From Dehalococcoidia bacterium (GTDB taxonomy: Bacteria; Chloroflexota; Dehalococcoidia; Dehalococcoidales; UBA1222): 5,184 bases of DNA. Below the pieces are notes generated by a model. That model made no database searches, was not told the origin of the DNA, and was given only the letters and a program-made list of their open reading frames with translations. Shown here piece by piece: positions 1 through 5,184 of this stretch. The stretch spans positions 1 through 5,184 of the forward strand of contig WQTJ01000073.1 of the NCBI GenBank assembly GCA_009786345.1. The letters are read 5' to 3'. Each line of letters opens with the position of its first letter. The first letter of the stretch is position 1. A program made the position numbers and the translations under genes.

Positions 1-109
1 TTACAGGTAATCTTGAAGGCATATGCCGGGTAACATTGCTTTGGGCTGCTATATGATTTTGTAGCAAAATCCTACAACAACTTGACACCGTCTGAGTCAA
101 TGCGACCGC

Positions 110-138
110 TTGCCAGCCAAACTAGTTGCTGATATACT
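110..138 (+). promoter_or_regulatory. Candidate sigma70 promoter for gatB-secG
   Basis: TTGCCA at 110-115 and TATACT at 133-138 are separated by exactly 17 bases, matching five of six bases of each sigma70 consensus hexamer. Transcription would be expected to begin near position 145. This leaves about a 30-base leader before the preferred gatB start at 175 and argues against the earlier in-frame starts at 145 and 151, which would be nearly leaderless. The match is visible in the sequence; its activity is inferred. Confidence 0.55.
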
Positions 139-174
139 GATAGCTTGTTTATGGGAAGCGAGAACACTACAACT

Positions 175-1629
175 ATGGACTACGAAACTATCATCGGCTT
201 GGAAGTACACGCTCAACAGCGTACACAAAGCAAGATGTACTGCGGCTGTTCGGCAGAATACGCCAGTGCCCCACCCAACACTCATGTCTGCCCGGTTTGC
301 TTAGGTTTACCAGGGGCACTTCCCAATATTAACAAACAGGCAATAGAATATACAATCATGACAGCGATGGCACTTAATTGCAGCATCGCGGAGTATTCTA
401 AATTCGACCGTAAAAACTATCTCTATCCAGATTTGATGAAAGGTTATCAGATTTCGCAGTGCGACAACCCCATCGGCTCAAGTGGGTGGCTGAATATTGA
501 AGTTGATGGTGAAATTAAACACATCGGCATCAATCGCGTGCATCAGGAAGAAGATGTAGCCAAATTGCTGCATCGCAATGAAGGCGGGACAACTTACAGC
601 CTATTAGACATTAACCGCTCCAGCATGCCTTTGATGGAAATAGTCAGCGAACCAGATATGCGCTCAGCAGAAGAAGCCCGTGCCTATCTGCAGAAATTAC
701 ACTCAATCCTGCGCTACCTTGGCGTTTCCACAGCAAACATGGAAGAAGGATCTTTTCGCTGTGATGCCAATATTAGCATCCGCCCTCGCGGTAGCGATAA
801 GCTATTTGCAAAAGTTGAAGTTAAAAACATGAATAGCTTCCGTGCCGTCTTTCGTGCTTTGGAATATGAAGCTGACCGACAACGCAAAGCTGTATCCAAT
901 GGCGAAAAAATAGTGCAGGAAACACGCGGTTGGGTAGAAACAGAAGGGAAGACCGTTTCTCAGCGCAGTAAGGAATTCGCCCATGACTATCGCTATTTCC
1001 CTGAGCCAGACCTTCCGCCAATCATGCCCTCAAAAGAATGGGTGGCTGAAATACGCGCCAAGCTGCCCGAACTGCCTGAGGCACGTATGCAGCGTTTTAC
1101 CACGCAGTACAACTTACAGGTTTACGATGCCAATTTGCTGACAGAAAGTCGTGACACTGCTGATTATTATGAGGATATGGCTAAAACAGCACCAGACCTC
1201 TCACCAAAAGATTTAGCCAACTGGCTGATGGGTCCGGCAGCTAGCATTCTTAATACCTCAGGGTGTGATATTATAGAGTTTAGGAAACGTGTTTCCCCAG
1301 CTAATTTCGTACATCTGGTAAATTTGGTAGACAAAGCTACCATTAATAGCGGAACTGGCAAAAGTGTGCTGGAAGATATGTTTACCACCGGCAAAGAGCC
1401 TCGGGTAATTATCGATGAAAAAGGACTGGCTCAGATTTCCGACACATCAGCGCTGGAAGAAGCAGCACGCCAAGTGATACAGGAAAACCCGCAGGCCGTC
1501 ACCGACTACAAAGCCGGCAAGGCTCAAGCTTTGAAATTCATGGTTGGGCAGTTAATGCGGCTCTCAAAAGGCAGAGCCAATCCGAATATGGCAGCGGAAA
1601 TAATTACGCGCCAACTGGGGGAAAACTAA
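175..1629 (+). CDS. gatB: Aspartyl/glutamyl-tRNA amidotransferase subunit B (GatB)
   Basis: GatB is the tRNA-binding and kinase subunit of the GatCAB complex. The complex converts Glu-tRNA(Gln) and/or Asp-tRNA(Asn) to the amide forms in the cytoplasm, using ammonia produced by GatA. The 484-residue protein opens with the family signature ETIIGLEVHAQ (residues 4-14). It has the Cys-rich zinc site C23, C25, C39 and C42 in YCGC and VCPVCLGLPG, the central YRYFPEPDLPP motif, and the C-terminal tail domain with ALKFMVGQLMRLSKGRANP. Length is normal for the family. In-frame starts also exist at TTG 145 and ATG 151, but ATG 175 is preferred because the family begins a few residues before this signature and the upstream promoter would start transcription near 145. 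Its Shine-Dalgarno is weak (a GGGAAG-like run at 153-158 is distant). gatA and gatC are not in the window. The stop codon directly abuts the secG start. Confidence 0.96.
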   Translation: MDYETIIGLEVHAQQRTQSKMYCGCSAEYASAPPNTHVCPVCLGLPGALPNINKQAIEYTIMTAMALNCSIAEYSKFDRKNYLYPDLMKGYQISQCDNPIGSSGWLNIEVDGEIKHIGINRVHQEEDVAKLLHRNEGGTTYSLLDINRSSMPLMEIVSEPDMRSAEEARAYLQKLHSILRYLGVSTANMEEGSFRCDANISIRPRGSDKLFAKVEVKNMNSFRAVFRALEYEADRQRKAVSNGEKIVQETRGWVETEGKTVSQRSKEFAHDYRYFPEPDLPPIMPSKEWVAEIRAKLPELPEARMQRFTTQYNLQVYDANLLTESRDTADYYEDMAKTAPDLSPKDLANWLMGPAASILNTSGCDIIEFRKRVSPANFVHLVNLVDKATINSGTGKSVLEDMFTTGKEPRVIIDEKGLAQISDTSALEEAARQVIQENPQAVTDYKAGKAQALKFMVGQLMRLSKGRANPNMAAEIITRQLGEN

Positions 1630-1857
1630 ATGAAGCTTTTTTTCATCATAGCGCAGATGGTACTTTCAGTAGCACTCACTGCCGCCTTATTGTTGCAGTC
1701 TAAAGGTGGTGGCGGGCTAGGTGGCATATTAGGGCAATCAGACACCGTCTACCGCACACGCCGCGGTGTTGAAAAAACTTTGTTCCAAATCACTATTGTG
1801 CTCATTGTGCTCTTCTTGGCAATCTCGCTTGTGATGATCAAGTGGGCCGTAGATTAA
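1630..1857 (+). CDS. secG: Preprotein translocase subunit SecG
   Basis: SecG is the small inner-membrane subunit of the SecYEG channel and assists SecA-driven protein export. The 75-residue product has the expected two-helix layout: a hydrophobic segment at about residues 2-22, a short glycine-rich loop (QSKGGGGLGG, residues 23-32), then YRTRRGVEKTLFQ leading into a second hydrophobic segment at about 51-71. The length fits short SecG proteins. ATG follows the gatB TAA with no gap, and a GGGGGA ribosome-binding site at 1617-1622 lies inside the end of gatB, so the two are very probably cotranscribed and translationally coupled. A terminator follows, making this the last gene of the unit. The YRTRRGVEK motif is one I associate with Chloroflexota SecG, which is recollection rather than proof. 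Confidence 0.93.
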   Translation: MKLFFIIAQMVLSVALTAALLLQSKGGGGLGGILGQSDTVYRTRRGVEKTLFQITIVLIVLFLAISLVMIKWAVD

Positions 1858-1890
1858 GCCCATCCATTAAACACAATCTTAAGTTAAAAT

Positions 1891-1920
1891 AAGCCTCGGG
1901 GTTAAATATCCCGAGGCTTT
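1891..1920 (+). terminator. Intrinsic terminator after secG
   Basis: A perfect 10-bp inverted repeat (AAGCCTCGGG at 1891-1900 with CCCGAGGCTT at 1910-1919) encloses a 9-base loop. The stem is GC-rich in its upper part and runs into a short T-rich tract (CTTTGTATAT). The tract is weaker than an ideal run of T. It lies 34 bases after the secG stop and cleanly divides the gatB-secG unit from the sel unit. Confidence 0.85.
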
Positions 1921-1957
1921 GTATATCCTTAAAACCTGTACATGGCAAAGATTTGTA

Positions 1958-1986
1958 TTGACACATCTTACATCCTTATCTATACT
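1958..1986 (+). promoter_or_regulatory. Candidate distal sigma70 promoter P1 of the sel cluster
   Basis: A perfect -35 TTGACA at 1958-1963 is followed after exactly 17 bases by TATACT at 1981-1986 (five of six consensus matches). It starts 38 bases after the terminator and points toward selC. Transcription from it would begin near 1993 and give about 55 bases of 5' leader before the tRNA, to be removed by RNase P. This is the best hexamer pair in the window. Confidence 0.7.
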
Positions 1987-2032
1987 CGATTTAACCTAGA
2001 GCCCACACCGCCTTATGCTCCATATAAATTAA

Positions 2033-2041
2033 TGTTATAAT
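2033..2041 (+). promoter_or_regulatory. Candidate proximal extended -10 promoter P2 of selC
   Basis: TGTTATAAT at 2033-2041 is a perfect extended -10 element (TGn followed by consensus TATAAT). The -35 position (about 2013-2018, TTATGC) is poor, which extended -10 promoters tolerate. The usual 6-7 base distance places the start at or next to G2048, the first base of tRNA-Sec. This promoter could make a tRNA precursor with almost no 5' leader. The setting is AT-rich, so a chance match remains possible. Confidence 0.5.
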
Positions 2042-2047
2042 TCCACT

Positions 2048-2137
2048 GGAGGCGGATAGGCTCTGGTGGGCCTTGCGGACTTCAAATCCGTTGGCGACGG
2101 TTAACCGCCGCGGGGGGTTCGATTCCCTTCCCCTCCG
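2048..2137 (+). tRNA. selC: tRNA-Sec (UCA anticodon)
   Basis: This tRNA reads UGA as selenocysteine. It shows the diagnostic Sec features: a 6-bp D stem (2058-2063 with 2068-2073) closing a 4-base loop UGGU; a 5-bp anticodon stem (2075-2079 with 2087-2091) with loop CUUCAAA and anticodon UCA at 2082-2084; and a long variable arm (2094-2100 with 2105-2111, UUAA loop, one A-C mismatch). The T loop UUCGAUU is at 2118-2124 and the discriminator G is at 2137. Two things are odd. Only 12 bases lie between the T loop and the discriminator, giving a 7/5 or 8/4 branch rather than the usual bacterial 8/5. The acceptor stem has a C2053-C2131 mismatch, or C2053 bulged. The 3' CCA is not encoded (CTA follows), so it must be added enzymatically. 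selD begins 25 bases downstream, implying a shared transcript. Confidence 0.93.
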
Positions 2138-2150
2138 CTAACTACTTCAA

Positions 2151-2156
2151 GAGGAG
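2151..2156 (+). promoter_or_regulatory. Ribosome-binding site that fixes the selD TTG start
   Basis: GAGGAG at 2151-2156 is a strong Shine-Dalgarno sequence, 6 bases before TTG 2163. It lies in the short spacer between the tRNA and selD. It supports translation starting upstream of the in-frame TGA, where no ATG is available and where the family N-terminus is encoded. Confidence 0.85.
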
Positions 2157-2162
2157 AAAGAC

Positions 2163-3209
2163 TTGGCTGAGAATGGTAGCGATATCAGGCTAACCGCCCT
2201 CTCCCGTTATTCTGGTTGAGGGGCCAAACTAAGTCCGGGTGACTTAGCACAGGCATTGGGATGTCTTAAATTTCCACAGAACGAGAATGTTCTGGCGGGA
2301 ATAAAGGATGACGCTGGCGTGTACAAACTACGTGACGATCTAGCTATTGTGGAAACAGTAGATATGATTGCGGCTATTGTAGACGAACCATATAACTTCG
2401 GCATGATTGCCGCTGCTAATGGCATCTCAGATATATACGCTATGGGAGGGAAACCCATCACCGCTATGAATATTGTGGGATTTCCTTCAGAAAGCATGGA
2501 TATTTCTGTGTTAAGCAGAATTTTACAGGGTGCATTAGCCAAGCTTGATGAAGCAGGCATTATACTGATGGGTGGGCACAGCGTACGTAACGACGAGGTT
2601 AAGTTCGGGCTGTCCGTTACTGGGATCATTCACCCGGACCGCCTAATAACTAAAGGCGGCGCTAAAGTAGGAGATAAACTGATTATCACCAAACCTATAG
2701 GCACAGGCATATTAACCACAGCCCTCAAAGCTGAGATGCTTCCAACCCCTGTAACAGAGAAATTAATAGTGCAGATGTCCCGCCTTAATGATAAAGCCTG
2801 TCAAGCCATGCTGGAAATAGGAGTGCATGCCTGCACAGACGTTACCGGCTTCGCTCTGTTAGGGCACGCTGGAGAACTGGCAGAAAGCAGCGGAACATCA
2901 ATAGAGATTGATAGCAAGAAAGTTCCAATAATACCAGAAGCCATGCAATTCGCCCACATGGGACTAATACCGGAGGGTATGTACGCTAACTGGGAATACC
3001 GCAACGCTATGGTGCAGGCCTCAGGTATAGATGAAGATACTATGAACGTGCTTTACGATCCGCAAACTTCCGGCGGGCTGCTCATGTGCGTAGCTCCCGA
3101 AAAAAGCACTGCCCTTCTGGACAGCCTTAATAGGTTGGGTGTAAGCGATGCCGTCGAAATCGGGCGCGTTGTGGAAGCAACTCCGTGCAGCCAGATTATT
3201 GTGTTATGA
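2163..3209 (+). CDS. selD: Selenide, water dikinase (SelD) containing selenocysteine
   Basis: SelD makes selenophosphate from selenide and ATP, the selenium donor for Sec-tRNA synthesis. Read through the in-frame TGA at 2217-2219, the frame gives 348 residues, close to the roughly 347 of E. coli SelD. The N-terminus RLTALSRYSG-U-GAKLSP aligns with the E. coli RLTQYSHGAGCGCKISP region and puts Sec19 at the catalytic Cys17, with K22 at the essential lysine. The second Cys of the E. coli CGC motif is Ala21 here. Other family motifs include the metal/ATP acidic residues DD (49-50), D67 in ETVDM and D90 in NGISDIYAMGGKP. GGHS (137-140), DVTGFALLGH (from D226) and DPQTSGG (from D299) follow. TTG 2163 is chosen because of the GAGGAG site and the family N-terminus; the open frame beginning after the TGA lacks the catalytic loop. 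The gene ends with TGA overlapping the selA ATG. It acts with SelA and tRNA-Sec encoded beside it. Confidence 0.95.
2217..2219 (+). other. Selenocysteine codon (in-frame UGA) of selD
   Basis: TGA at 2217-2219 is in frame with TTG 2163 and with the downstream SelD frame, and it encodes residue 19. Conserved SelD sequence lies on both sides (RLTALSRYS before, GAKLSP after), so it is neither a stop nor a frameshift. The codon falls on the family's catalytic Cys/Sec position. The adjacent selC, selA and selB genes supply the decoding machinery. Confidence 0.94.
2224..2259 (+). promoter_or_regulatory. Bacterial SECIS hairpin in selD
   Basis: Just after the Sec codon, CTAAGTC (2229-2235) pairs perfectly over 7 bp with GACTTAG (2241-2247), closing the 5-base loop CGGGT (2236-2240). 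Sixteen bases separate the UGA from the loop, and a G is within the first two loop positions, as is typical of bacterial SECIS elements. A lower helix is possible, either GCC 2223-2225 with GGC 2252-2254 or CCAA 2224-2227 with TTGG 2256-2259. The bulged U of the E. coli fdhF SECIS is absent. The hairpin would bind the C-terminal domain of SelB to direct Sec insertion. Confidence 0.82.
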
Positions 3210-4612
3210 AAGCAACCCATCAAGCTAAAAAAAACTCTACACAACCTAGTTTGCGACAGCTACCATCTGTAGAGACACTGCTGGAATCTGCCTCACTATC
3301 ACATGCTATCGCCCGATACACGCGGCCACTGGTAATTGAATCAATTCGCCAAATACTGGCAGAATTACGCCAGAATATACGCAGCAATCAAAGCCCCCCA
3401 ACATTATCCATAGACGCTATTGCCCAGCTGATTACACAACATCTATCAAAGGAGTGGCCCGGGTTTGCCCAACCTGTCATAAATGCCACCGGCATCATCC
3501 TACACACCAATCTAGGACGTGCCCCCTTGTCAGCTCCAGCACTTGAAGCATTGAGCAATATTAGCGGACACTATTTCAACCTAGAAAGCGACCTCCACGG
3601 CGGAACTCGCGGCAATCGTACCATGGAGTTGAGGAAGTTGCTGGCTATTGCCAGCGGAGCCGAAGATGCGCTGGCAGTCAACAATAACACCGCTGCTATG
3701 CTTCTTGTACTCATTGCGCTTGCAGGAGGCAAAGAAGCCATCATATCCCGCGGAGAATTAGTTCAAATCGGCAGCGGCTTCCGCATACCTGAGATATTGG
3801 AACAGAGCGGCGTAGTATTGCGCGAGGTAGGCACTACCAATCAAACATCCGCACGCGATTATGAAAAAGCCATCAACAACCGCACTGGAATTATCGTGAA
3901 AGTGCACCAGTCCAACTTCGTGCAAAAAGGATTCGTCAGTCAAACATCCATAGAAGAATTATCCATCCTAGCCCGCAAAGCACATTTGCCGCTTGTTTAC
4001 GACCTAGGCAACGGCGTTTTGCTAGATACAGCAGCTTTCGGGTTAGAACACGAGCCTACTGTCACGGAAGCATTGCGGGATGGAGCGGATATCGTCTGTT
4101 TCAGCGGAGACAAACTAATAGGCGGACCACAGGCCGGTATCATTGCTGGTAAACACGAATATATCCGCCTTATGCTAAATCACCCGCTGTTACGAGTAAT
4201 ACGATTGGATAAGCTATCAGCCATAGCATTGGAAGCCACTATTAAAAGTTACCTCGCCAATACCGCCGTCACAGACATACCTATATGGCAAATGATAGGA
4301 CTAAAAATAGAAGATTTGCGTGTGCGTGCCCGCATCGTTGCACGCATCCTAAAAGCACATGGCATAGACGCCTCTGTGCAAGACGGGATATGTTTGGTAG
4401 GAGGCGGAACATTGCCAGAACAGGGGTTACCTACAGCACTTATCCGCCTGACCCCGTCCGGCGCAGTTGATGAAATAGCTCTCAAATTAAGGCTATCATC
4501 ACCGCCGCTGATAACTCGTGTGGAAAAGGATGCTATTCTCATTGACCTGCGTACAGTTTACACCGACCAAGATGCACTGCTGCCTGGCATAATTACTGCC
4601 GCTTGGGCGTAA
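3206..4612 (+). CDS. selA: L-seryl-tRNA(Sec) selenium transferase (SelA)
   Basis: SelA is the PLP-dependent cytoplasmic enzyme that turns Ser-tRNA(Sec) into Sec-tRNA(Sec) using selenophosphate from SelD. The 468-residue product matches the family length (E. coli about 463). It has an N-terminal tRNA-binding region (about residues 15-85), VINATGIILHTNLGRAPLS beginning at residue 91, and VNNNTAAMLLV with the Asn triplet at 159-161. ELVQIGSGFRIPEI, EVGTTNQT and KVHQSNF follow, then FSGDKLIGGPQAGII, whose K303 corresponds to the PLP lysine (E. coli K295). The C-terminal IDLRTVY segment also fits. ATG 3206 overlaps the selD stop (ATGA), indicating translational coupling; no strong Shine-Dalgarno is seen, and an in-frame GTG at 3185 inside selD is less likely. 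selB begins 12 bases after the stop. Confidence 0.96.
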   Translation: MKATHQAKKNSTQPSLRQLPSVETLLESASLSHAIARYTRPLVIESIRQILAELRQNIRSNQSPPTLSIDAIAQLITQHLSKEWPGFAQPVINATGIILHTNLGRAPLSAPALEALSNISGHYFNLESDLHGGTRGNRTMELRKLLAIASGAEDALAVNNNTAAMLLVLIALAGGKEAIISRGELVQIGSGFRIPEILEQSGVVLREVGTTNQTSARDYEKAINNRTGIIVKVHQSNFVQKGFVSQTSIEELSILARKAHLPLVYDLGNGVLLDTAAFGLEHEPTVTEALRDGADIVCFSGDKLIGGPQAGIIAGKHEYIRLMLNHPLLRVIRLDKLSAIALEATIKSYLANTAVTDIPIWQMIGLKIEDLRVRARIVARILKAHGIDASVQDGICLVGGGTLPEQGLPTALIRLTPSGAVDEIALKLRLSSPPLITRVEKDAILIDLRTVYTDQDALLPGIITAAWA

Positions 4613-4624
4613 AAGGATTGCAAA

Positions 4625-5184
4625 GTGATCACTATTGGAACCGCCGGACATATAGATCACGGCAAATCATCCATAATAAAAGCCATTACCTCTATAGATC
4701 CTGATCGCTTGCCCGAAGAAAAAAAACGCGGCATGACTATTGACTTGGGCTTTGCATGGATGGATCTTCCATCCGGTGCAACAGTAGGCATTGTAGATGT
4801 ACCCGGTCACAAGCAATTCACACACAACGTCATCCCCGGACTTTTTAGTATTGATGCAGTGCTACTGGTAATAGCTGCAGATGATGGTTGGATGCCACAG
4901 ACAGAAGAGCATCTGCGCATATTGGATTTGCTTGGAATCAAACGCGGTATCGTGGTACTGAATAAAATAGACCTTGTAACAAACACCGAGTGGCTGGGTC
5001 TAGTTGAAAAAGATATCGCTACGCATCTGGCAGGAACCAATTTTGAGCATGCGCCAATAATGCGTGTCAGCGCACGCAGCGGTGAAGGCATAACAGAACT
5101 TACTCAAGCCATTGCCGAACTTGTACAACAGCTAACACCACGCAAAGATATAGGCAAAGCACGCCTGCCTATAGACCGCGTCTT
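4625..5184 (+). CDS. selB: Selenocysteine-specific elongation factor SelB (5' part, truncated by window)
   Basis: SelB is the GTPase that carries Sec-tRNA(Sec) to the ribosome at UGA codons marked by a SECIS. Only the first 186 codons are present and the frame is still open at the edge, so the translation-factor beta-barrels and the winged-helix SECIS-binding region lie outside. The visible GTPase domain has GHIDHGKS (residues 8-15), RGMTIDLGFA with switch T38, DVPGH (58-62), NKID (113-116) and SAR (149-151). The IGTAGHIDHGKS and IDPDRLPEEKKRGMTIDLGFA segments identify SelB rather than EF-Tu or IF2. GTG 4625 is chosen because AAGGA at 4613-4617 lies 7 bases upstream and the family starts with this sequence. 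After DVPGH the sequence NVIPGLFSID departs from the commoner NMLAGxxGID. It is the fourth component of the Sec unit. Confidence 0.95.
   Translation, partial: MITIGTAGHIDHGKSSIIKAITSIDPDRLPEEKKRGMTIDLGFAWMDLPSGATVGIVDVPGHKQFTHNVIPGLFSIDAVLLVIAADDGWMPQTEEHLRILDLLGIKRGIVVLNKIDLVTNTEWLGLVEKDIATHLAGTNFEHAPIMRVSARSGEGITELTQAIAELVQQLTPRKDIGKARLPIDRV

Noticed and set aside
1..33. Possible tail of an upstream gene (frame 1 reads LQVILKAYAG then TAA)
   Set aside because: Only ten codons are visible with no recognisable family motif, and another frame is also open for a similar distance; no gene can be supported.
55..71. Inverted repeat GATTTTG / CAAAATC with a 3-base loop
   Set aside because: It is AT-rich and lacks a T tract on either side, so it is not a convincing terminator; likely chance.
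82..87. Perfect TTGACA as a -35 box upstream of gatB
   Set aside because: At 16-18 bases downstream there is no -10-like hexamer (ACCGCT at the 17-base spacing); the TTGCCA/TATACT pair is better.
2138..2140. Encoded CCA end of tRNA-Sec
   Set aside because: The bases after the discriminator G are CTA, not CCA, so the mature 3' end must be added post-transcriptionally.
2207..2629. 140-codon open frame on the minus strand inside selD
   Set aside because: It is antisense to strongly conserved SelD motifs, matches no family I recognise and has no supporting signals; a shadow frame.
3185..3205. GTG 3185 as the selA start
   Set aside because: It adds seven residues encoded inside selD that are not typical of SelA, whereas ATG 3206 forms the standard ATGA coupling with the selD stop.
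2256..3209. selD as a 317-residue gene starting at TTG 2256, after the TGA
   Set aside because: It would lack the catalytic loop and has no good ribosome-binding site, while conserved SelD sequence extends upstream through the UGA to a strong Shine-Dalgarno at 2151-2156.
4249..4542. Open frames antisense to and overlapping selA near its 3' end
   Set aside because: They overlie conserved SelA coding sequence and their translations resemble no known protein.

Overview
The window reads almost entirely on the + strand and holds two transcription units separated by an intrinsic terminator. The first carries two housekeeping genes, gatB (Asp/Glu-tRNA amidotransferase subunit B) and secG (Sec translocon subunit). 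The second is a compact selenocysteine (Sec) decoding cluster in the order selC (tRNA-Sec) - selD (selenophosphate synthase) - selA (Sec synthase) - selB (Sec elongation factor, cut off by the right edge).

Region by region: 1-109 has no supportable gene. A sigma70-type promoter lies at 110-138, followed by gatB (175-1629) and, with no spacer, secG (1630-1857). A 10-bp perfect hairpin terminator follows at 1891-1920. Two promoter candidates (1958-1986 and an extended -10 at 2033-2041) precede the tRNA-Sec gene (2048-2137). The second would start transcription at or near the first base of the tRNA. selD begins with TTG at 2163, only 25 bases after the tRNA. Its reading frame is interrupted by an in-frame TGA at 2217-2219, exactly where the family has its catalytic Cys/Sec, and a bacterial-type SECIS hairpin sits just downstream. 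The real gene is therefore 2163-3209 (348 residues with Sec19), not the shorter open frame after the TGA. selD ends on another TGA that overlaps the selA ATG (ATGA), and selB starts 12 bases after selA.

Together the second unit contains every dedicated bacterial component for Sec synthesis and insertion. SerRS (not in the window) charges tRNA-Sec with Ser, SelD makes selenophosphate, SelA converts Ser-tRNA-Sec to Sec-tRNA-Sec, and SelB delivers it to UGA codons marked by a SECIS. SelD is itself a selenoprotein, so the cluster depends on its own product and contains both the decoder and one of its targets. The tRNA has two oddities: only 12 nucleotides on the 3' side of the acceptor/T branch, where 13 are usual, and a C-C mismatch or bulged C in the acceptor stem.

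Organism: a bacterium of roughly balanced base composition with tRNA-dependent amidation. The short SecG with its YRTRRGVEKTLFQ motif and the SelB segment RGMTIDLGFAW remind me of Chloroflexota, possibly Dehalococcoidia. This is recollection-based inference of modest confidence. No mobile element, CRISPR array or integration site was seen.
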